From the NCBI GenBank assembly GCA_900769745.1, contig CAAGHX010000259.1:1-11132 (forward strand): 11,132 nt of DNA, given 5' to 3'. Source of the stretch: an uncultured Alistipes sp. Lineage in GTDB: Bacteria; Bacteroidota; Bacteroidia; Bacteroidales; Rikenellaceae. The notes beneath the pieces are model-generated. The model was given only the letters and a program-made list of their open reading frames with translations. It did not search any database and was not told where the DNA came from. A program made the translations under genes and the position numbers. Numbering within the stretch: position 1 is the stretch's first letter; every line of letters starts with the position of its first letter. This document shows, in pieces, positions 6,972-11,132 of this stretch.

Positions 6972-7394
6972 CTAATCCTCAAACACATACTCGAAAATCT
7001 TTACGGTGTAGAGTTTTCCGTTGGGCAGATAGTTATACTGCTTGTGCTTGGTGCCATCTTCGTTGTACTCATACTTACGAATACGCGAAGGCTTGTTGCG
7101 ATGATCATAGACAACCTCGCGGATAATCATATCAGTCTTGGGGTCATACTCGCAAGTGATGCGTTCAATCTGACCAAACTGATTGTACTCCACCTCTTCG
7201 ATTTTACGACCCTCAGAATCGTAAACAGTGAGGTGGTCGAGCCAGCGGCTCTTTTTACTGGAGTCAGTATTCCACTCCTTAACGGTAAGATTCTTGCGTT
7301 TGGCTCGTTTGGCCAAAGTCTCTGGGCTTAGAGCCTGTGCCATTACTCCCTGAAGAGAGAAAAGCGCAACGGTCAATAGTAAAAATCTCTTCAT
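6972..7394 (-). CDS. Small secreted protein with YD/MORN-like repeats, function unknown
   Basis: This 140-residue protein has a signal peptide (residues 1-20, ending GVMAQ). After a basic linker (AKRAKRK), residues 52-140 hold about five short repeats of the kind Tyr-Asp/Asn-x-x-Gly-Lys/Arg followed by a charged beta strand: VYDSEGRKIEEVEYN, EYDPKTDMIIREVVYD, KYEYNEDGTKHKQYN, YLPNGKLYTVKIFEY. Such repeats form beta-hairpin ladders in YD/RHS-like and YwqK/MORN-like proteins. It has no enzyme motif and is likely periplasmic or surface-exposed. It is the first gene of the minus-strand block, 87 bp ahead of the VTC gene, with a good promoter upstream. I recognise no named family. Confidence 0.72.
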   Translation of the reverse strand: MKRFLLLTVALFSLQGVMAQALSPETLAKRAKRKNLTVKEWNTDSSKKSRWLDHLTVYDSEGRKIEEVEYNQFGQIERITCEYDPKTDMIIREVVYDHRNKPSRIRKYEYNEDGTKHKQYNYLPNGKLYTVKIFEYVFED

Positions 7395-7463
7395 AACGCC
7401 GAAAAAAAGTTTTTAGGTTAGGTTTAGTAGGGTCGCTCGGCGTGACTCAAAACGACCTATGCA

Positions 7464-7494
7464 CAAATTTAGTGTTTTTTCTTAAAAAACCAAT
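7464..7494 (-). promoter_or_regulatory. Probable promoter of the minus-strand gene block
   Basis: The minus strand carries ATTG (7494-7491), a 19-nt spacer and TAAATTTG (7471-7464), an exact -7 match to TAnnTTTG with one mismatch in the -33 TTTG. The start would lie near 7458, giving a leader of about 60 nt before the ATG at 7394. It is the best promoter match in the minus-strand block. Confidence 0.6.
7474..7490. repeat. Perfect inverted repeat in the promoter spacer
   Basis: GTTTTTT and AAAAAAC form 7-bp arms separated by CTT, lying wholly between the -33 and -7 elements of the minus-strand promoter. It could be an operator for a dimeric regulator or simply an AT-rich spacer with intrinsic curvature. 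There is no regulator gene nearby to support the first reading. Confidence 0.45.
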
Positions 7495-7573
7495 CATCGC
7501 CACACCTTTTTCTCAAAAAATTTAGTCAAAACAGTAGCCACAGCAACATATTTTGACTTTTCTGACTCTTCTG

Positions 7574-7606
7574 TTTGGTACGAAATGTGCCTCCGGTAAA
7601 ATATTG
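7574..7606 (+). promoter_or_regulatory. Weak promoter candidate for the choloylglycine hydrolase-like gene
   Basis: TTTG (7574-7577) is followed after 21 nt by AAATATTG (7599-7606), which matches four of the six fixed positions of TAnnTTTG. The leader to the ATG at 7633 would be about 20 nt. It lies in the 238-bp divergent region 7395-7632, which holds no gene and is otherwise AT-rich. Confidence 0.28.
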
Positions 7607-7632
7607 TAAAACCAATATATGATTTCTCAGTT

Positions 7633-8715
7633 ATGAAAGTAAAGTTTTTAGCTATGGCAATCAGTATCATTATGGGTGAGCTCTGCTTCAGCTCGCTCTC
7701 AGCATCAGCCTGCACAGGCATAGCACTCAGCTCGGCAGATGGCTGTCATATCCAGGCTCGCACAATCGAGAACGCCACCGAACCTCTGCCCAGCCATTGG
7801 GTTGTGATTCCTCGCGGGCACAAGATTCAATCATTCACCCCCACAGGTCGCAACGGCCTTGCCTTCGAGGCCAAATATGGAGTGTTGGGCCTAACGGTCG
7901 TGCGCGAGGAGTTCATAGCCGAAGGCATCAACGAGGAGGGACTCTCGGCTGGATTGTTCTTCTTCCCCGACTATGGCAGCTACCAGAAGTATGAGCCCTC
8001 GCACAACGCCATCACGCTCGGCGACTTGCAGGTCGTGACGTGGATACTATCTCGTTTTGCCACAATCGACCAGCTCAAGCAGGGCATAGACGAGGTTCGC
8101 ATCGTGGGACTCGACAAGACGGCCGTTGTGCATTGGCGCATAGGCGAGAGGTCGGGCCGACAGGTTGTGATGGAGATTGTGGGCGGCAAGATTGAATTTT
8201 TCGAGAATACGGTGGGAGTGATTACCAACTCGCCGGGATTCAAGTGGCACCTTACCAATCTCAACAACTACATCAACCTCTACCCAGGCTCGGCACCCGA
8301 CCACAAACTCTCGCAGCAACCACTCCACGCCATAGGTGGCAACTCGGGATTCTTGGGCTTGCCAGGCGACGCCACACCTCCTTCGCGTTTTGTGCGAGCT
8401 GCGTTCTATCGCGCCACAGCACCTCAGCAGCCAACGGGCGAGCAGACCATCTTGCAGGCCTTCCATCTGCTCAACAACTTCGACGTGCCCATCGGCATCG
8501 AGCACCCCGCAGGCAAGGCCCCCGATATGCCGAGCGCTACGCAGTGGACCTCGGCCATCGACCTCACCCGTCGTCGGGTATATTACAAGACTGCCTACAA
8601 CAACACCATTCGTTGCATCGACCTTGCGCAGATTGACTTCACCCGCGTACGCTACCAGGCTCACCCGCTGGACAAAGAGCAACGCCAACCCATAAAGAAC
8701 CTTTTGATATACTAA
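7633..8715 (+). CDS. Secreted choloylglycine hydrolase / penicillin V acylase family Ntn-hydrolase
   Basis: This 360-residue protein has a signal peptide (1-26, ending SASA); cleavage directly exposes Cys27 as the N-terminal nucleophile (CTGIAL). Arg43 lies 16 residues on, the same spacing as Cys2-Arg18 in bile salt hydrolases. Further family features are AEGINEEGLSAGLFFFPDY (N100), VITNSPGF (N199) and SRFVRAAF (251-258). The position three after Arg43, Asp21 in Gram-positive bile salt hydrolases, is Glu46 here (ARTIEN). Family members cleave the amide of conjugated bile acids, penicillin V or acyl-homoserine lactones; which one is not decidable from sequence alone. The length is normal for the Gram-negative type. 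It probably acts in the periplasm. It is divergent from the minus-strand block and is followed after 89 bp by prfA. No strong terminator follows it. Confidence 0.92.
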   Translation: MKVKFLAMAISIIMGELCFSSLSASACTGIALSSADGCHIQARTIENATEPLPSHWVVIPRGHKIQSFTPTGRNGLAFEAKYGVLGLTVVREEFIAEGINEEGLSAGLFFFPDYGSYQKYEPSHNAITLGDLQVVTWILSRFATIDQLKQGIDEVRIVGLDKTAVVHWRIGERSGRQVVMEIVGGKIEFFENTVGVITNSPGFKWHLTNLNNYINLYPGSAPDHKLSQQPLHAIGGNSGFLGLPGDATPPSRFVRAAFYRATAPQQPTGEQTILQAFHLLNNFDVPIGIEHPAGKAPDMPSATQWTSAIDLTRRRVYYKTAYNNTIRCIDLAQIDFTRVRYQAHPLDKEQRQPIKNLLIY

Positions 8716-8773
8716 AAGGGGGCTGGCGGAGCATTTTTTTGCCACTATTACCCTATAATTATGGAAATATGAT

Positions 8774-8781
8774 TATCTTTG
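8774..8781 (+). promoter_or_regulatory. Probable -7 promoter element of prfA
   Basis: TATCTTTG matches TAnnTTTG exactly and lies 23 bp before the prfA ATG. The start would fall near 8787, giving a short leader of about 18 nt. No TTTG lies at the proper -33 distance; the nearest is 32 nt upstream. Confidence 0.55.
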
Positions 8782-8792
8782 TGGCCTAAAAC

Positions 8793-8796
8793 GGAG
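8793..8796 (+). promoter_or_regulatory. Shine-Dalgarno-like site of prfA
   Basis: GGAG ends 8 nt before the ATG at 8805, a good spacing. It supports this start and stands out because most other genes in the window lack a recognisable ribosome binding site. Confidence 0.6.
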
Positions 8797-8804
8797 ATAA
8801 ATTT

Positions 8805-9890
8805 ATGGCAGACAATTCAATACTTATGCGCCTCGATGGCCTTAAACTCAAATATGAAGAGATTGGCCAGAAGCTCACCGACCCCGAAGTGATTGCCGAT
8901 GTGAAGCAGTTTATTCAGCTCACAAAGGAGTACAAGGAGTTGGAGCCTATCATCGAGACTTCGGAGCGTTTCCGCACCGCTATCGCTAACCTTGCAGAGG
9001 CGAAGGATATCCTCGCTAACGACAAGGACGAGGAGATGCGCGAGATGGCTCGCTTAGAGATTTCGGAGCTTGAGCCCGCTTTGGAGAAGATGGAGGAGGA
9101 TATCAAGCTTTTGCTTATCCCTAAGGACCCACAGGACGACAAGAATGCTATTGTCGAGATTCGTGGTGGTACCGGTGGTGACGAGGCAGCTATCTTTGCT
9201 GGTGACTTGCTCAGAATGTACACCAAGTATATCGAGTCGAAGGGCTGGCGTTATGAGATTACATCATTCTCAGATGGTACAGCTGGTGGCTACAAGGAGG
9301 TAGTATTGAAGGTTACAGGCCAGAGCGTATATGGTACATTGAAGTATGAGTCGGGTGTACACCGCGTGCAGCGTGTGCCTCAGACCGAGACTCAGGGTCG
9401 TGTGCATACATCGGCTGCTTCGGTGGCTGTATTGCCCGAGGCTGAGGAGTTTGATGTGGAGATTTCGATGAACGACATCCGCAAGGATATCTTCTGTGCG
9501 TCGGGTCCTGGTGGTCAGTCGGTGAACACTACCTACTCGGCTATCCGTCTTACCCACATCCCAACAGGTATCGTAGTGCAGTGTCAGGACCAGAAGTCAC
9601 AGCTCAAGAACTTCGACAAGGCGTTCGAGGAGTTGCGTACACGTGTCTTCAACCTCGAGTACTCGAAGTATTTGGACGAGATTGCATCGAAGCGTAAGAC
9701 AATGGTATCGACTGGTGACCGTTCGGCTAAGATTCGTACTTACAACTACCCACAGGGCCGAATCACCGACCACCGTATCAACTACACTATCTACAACCTC
9801 TCGGCATTTATGGATGGCGACATCCAGGATTGCATCGACCACTTGATCGTAGCAGAGAACGCCGAGCGTTTGAAGGAGAGCGAGTTGTAG
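8805..9890 (+). CDS. prfA: Peptide chain release factor 1
   Basis: This 361-residue class I release factor is full length. It ends translation at UAA and UAG in the ribosomal A site. The coiled N-terminal domain (about 1-110) is followed by IRGGTGGDEAAIFAGDLLRM (119-138), the codon-recognition domain, and the catalytic GGQ loop SGPGGQSVN (233-241), whose Gln238 is normally methylated by PrmC. The stop-codon-reading tripeptide is PQT (192-194) in RVPQTETQGRVHTSAASVAV, where Escherichia coli has PAT; the outer Pro and Thr are kept. It has the C-terminal features ASKRKTMVSTGDRSAKIRTY and ITDHRINYT. No internal frameshift is present (that is a prfB feature). Its own stop is TAG, read only by RF1. 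It is a single gene with its own promoter and a strong terminator. Confidence 0.98.
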   Translation: MADNSILMRLDGLKLKYEEIGQKLTDPEVIADVKQFIQLTKEYKELEPIIETSERFRTAIANLAEAKDILANDKDEEMREMARLEISELEPALEKMEEDIKLLLIPKDPQDDKNAIVEIRGGTGGDEAAIFAGDLLRMYTKYIESKGWRYEITSFSDGTAGGYKEVVLKVTGQSVYGTLKYESGVHRVQRVPQTETQGRVHTSAASVAVLPEAEEFDVEISMNDIRKDIFCASGPGGQSVNTTYSAIRLTHIPTGIVVQCQDQKSQLKNFDKAFEELRTRVFNLEYSKYLDEIASKRKTMVSTGDRSAKIRTYNYPQGRITDHRINYTIYNLSAFMDGDIQDCIDHLIVAENAERLKESEL

Positions 9891-9931
9891 TCGCCCCGCA
9901 CAGCAAGTATATATTTATATATATTATATCG

Positions 9932-9969
9932 ACCTGCCCTACCCCATCGGTAAGGCAGGTTTTTTATTT
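9932..9969 (+). terminator. Strong intrinsic terminator of prfA
   Basis: ACCTGCC (9932-9938) pairs with GGCAGGT (9954-9960). After one C-A mismatch, TACC pairs with GGTA around the loop CCATC. A T-rich tail (TTTTTATTT) follows. It lies 41 bp after the prfA stop, beyond an AT-only-like stretch. Confidence 0.92.
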
Positions 9970-9991
9970 GGTATCCGAGAACAAAGAGCAC

Positions 9992-10035
9992 AAAAAAAAG
10001 AGGCCGCCTAACATATCGCGTTAGCAGCCTCTTTT
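9992..10035 (-). terminator. Intrinsic terminator of purB, possibly bidirectional
   Basis: On the minus strand GAGGC (complement of 10027-10031) pairs with GCCTC (complement of 10000-10004), extended by four A-T pairs outside. An inner stem CTAAC/GTTAG (10008-10012 with 10020-10024) closes a 7-nt loop. The stem is followed on the minus strand by a run of eight T (9999-9992). The T run at 10032-10035 would also let it act as a back-up for plus-strand transcription from prfA. Confidence 0.9.
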
Positions 10036-10058
10036 GTCTAAGCTATATTAGGTGTCGC

Positions 10059-11132
10059 TTATTTTACAACGCCAACATAGTTGTGTGGAGTGATAGCACG
10101 AAGCTCAGCCTTCACGCTCTCTGGTACGTCCAACTCCTCAACAAACTCCTTGATAGTCTGCTCAGTGATGTGACCACCTGTACGAGTCAAAGCCTTCAAA
10201 GCCTCGTATGGGTTAGGATATGCCTCGCGACGCAAGATGGTCTGCATAGCCTCGGCAACAACTGCCCAGTTATCCTCCAAATCGGCAGCCAAAGCCTCCT
10301 CGTTCAAGATAACCTTACCCAAGCCCTTCATAAGCGAAGCGAAACCGATGAGCGAGTGAGCAACAGGCACACCCACGTTACGCAACACAGTAGAGTCGGT
10401 CAAGTCACGCTGCATACGTGAGATAGGCAACTTAGCCGAAAGGTGCTCGTAGATAGCGTTTGCTACACCGAAGTTACCCTCTGCATTCTCGAAGTCGATA
10501 GGGTTAACCTTGTGAGGCATAGCCGACGAACCTACCTCGCCCTTCTTCACCTGCTGGCGGAAGTACTCCATAGAGATGTAGGTCCACATATCGCGAGCAA
10601 GGTCGGTAAGGATAGTATTGATACGCTTCAACGCATCGAACGTAGCTGCCAAGTTATCGTAGTGCTCAATCTGAGTTGTGTACTGTGCACGTACCAAGCC
10701 GAGTGAGTCAACGAAGTTGTTACCAAACTCCACCCAGTCAATCTCAGGATAAGCTACATTGTGAGCATTGAAACCACCTGTAGCACCACCAAACTTAGCC
10801 ATAGGCTCAACATCCTGCAAGAGGTCAATCTGACGCTCCAAGCGCTCAACGAAGACCTTGAACTCCTTACCCAAGCGGGTAGGCGATGCAGGCTGGCCGT
10901 GGGTGTGAGCCAACATTGGAACCTCCTCCCACTGCTCGGCCAAAGAGTAAATCTTGTCAACCAACTCATGCAAAGCAGGCAAATAAACCTCACCCAAAGC
11001 CTCCTCCAAAAGGAGTGGAGTAGCGGTGTTGTTGATATCCTGCGATGTAAGACCAAAGTGGACAAACTCACGGTAAGCATTCAAACCCAACTCCTCGAGT
11101 TTCTCCTTCAAGAGGTACTCGACAGCCTTCAC
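10059..11132 (-). CDS. purB: Adenylosuccinate lyase, 5' end outside window
   Basis: The C-terminal 357 residues are present; the frame is open through base 11132, and the GTG there is an internal Val (VKAVEYLLKEKLEELG), not a start. This fumarase/aspartase-superfamily enzyme removes fumarate from SAICAR to give AICAR and from adenylosuccinate to give AMP in cytosolic purine synthesis. Visible motifs are VHFGLTSQDINNTA (24-37 of the fragment), LAHTHGQPASPTRLG with His79 as the expected general acid, and the flexible-loop signature GSSAMPHKVNPIDFENAEGN (201-220) with the catalytic Ser. These line up with Escherichia coli H171 and S295 at an offset of about 92, so about 92 residues are missing. 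It resembles the E. coli-type PurB. It ends with TAA followed by its own terminator, converging on prfA. Confidence 0.97.
   Translation of the reverse strand: MKAVEYLLKEKLEELGLNAYREFVHFGLTSQDINNTATPLLLEEALGEVYLPALHELVDKIYSLAEQWEEVPMLAHTHGQPASPTRLGKEFKVFVERLERQIDLLQDVEPMAKFGGATGGFNAHNVAYPEIDWVEFGNNFVDSLGLVRAQYTTQIEHYDNLAATFDALKRINTILTDLARDMWTYISMEYFRQQVKKGEVGSSAMPHKVNPIDFENAEGNFGVANAIYEHLSAKLPISRMQRDLTDSTVLRNVGVPVAHSLIGFASLMKGLGKVILNEEALAADLEDNWAVVAEAMQTILRREAYPNPYEALKALTRTGGHITEQTIKEFVEELDVPESVKAELRAITPHNYVGVVK

Noticed and set aside
7494..7721. 75-codon open frame on the minus strand over the divergent region
   Set aside because: It covers the start of the hydrolase gene and its upstream region and shows no signal peptide or domain.
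8719..8741. Terminator after the choloylglycine hydrolase-like gene
   Set aside because: A run of seven T is present, but the GC-rich sequence before it forms only a 3-bp stem; too weak to call.
8047..8745. 232-codon open frame on the minus strand
   Set aside because: Antisense to the choloylglycine hydrolase-like gene, which has its full set of active-site residues; the frame is a composition effect.
11130..11132. GTG as start of purB
   Set aside because: It is an internal Val; alignment of catalytic His and Ser with E. coli PurB shows about 92 residues are missing.

Overview
The window looks like chromosomal DNA of a Bacteroidales bacterium, probably from the gut or a similar habitat. Signs of this are perfect copies of the Bacteroidetes -7 promoter element TAnnTTTG ahead of several genes, few strong Shine-Dalgarno sequences, signal peptides ending in AQ or AQA, DUF2490 and DUF4956 proteins, a Ser-type sulfatase lipoprotein, and a secreted choloylglycine-hydrolase-like enzyme. 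I cannot fix the genus; Alistipes/Rikenellaceae-like is only a guess. No tRNA, rRNA, CRISPR array, insertion sequence, integrase or phage gene was seen.

Layout: (1) 1-2831, plus strand: the 3' end of a ProX/YbaK-type aminoacyl-tRNA deacylase, then a tightly packed pair, a secreted GH16 glycoside hydrolase and a lipoprotein sulfatase, which probably act together on a sulfated glycan. (2) 2876-7394, minus strand, transcribed from right to left: a small secreted protein with YD/MORN-like repeats, a VTC-domain polyphosphate-polymerase-like protein, a DUF4956 membrane protein, two tandem paralogous DUF2490 beta-barrel proteins, and a secreted protein with a SusC-plug-like motif and a TonB-C-like domain. 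A good promoter lies ahead of the first gene, others precede each DUF2490 gene, and a possible terminator lies between the two paralogues. (3) 7633-8715, plus strand: a secreted Ntn-hydrolase of the choloylglycine hydrolase/penicillin V acylase family, divergent from block 2 across a 238-bp promoter region. (4) 8805-9890, plus strand: prfA (release factor 1), with its own promoter and a strong terminator. (5) 10059-11132, minus strand: purB (adenylosuccinate lyase), whose 5' end is outside the window; it converges on prfA across back-to-back terminators.

The most interesting part is block 2. A cytosolic VTC catalytic domain sits 12 bp from a polytopic DUF4956 protein, which suggests a split bacterial analogue of the eukaryotic VTC complex (polymerase plus membrane partner). 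Here it is followed by outer-membrane-type barrels and a periplasmic TonB-C/plug-like protein. The function of this arrangement is inferred, not shown.
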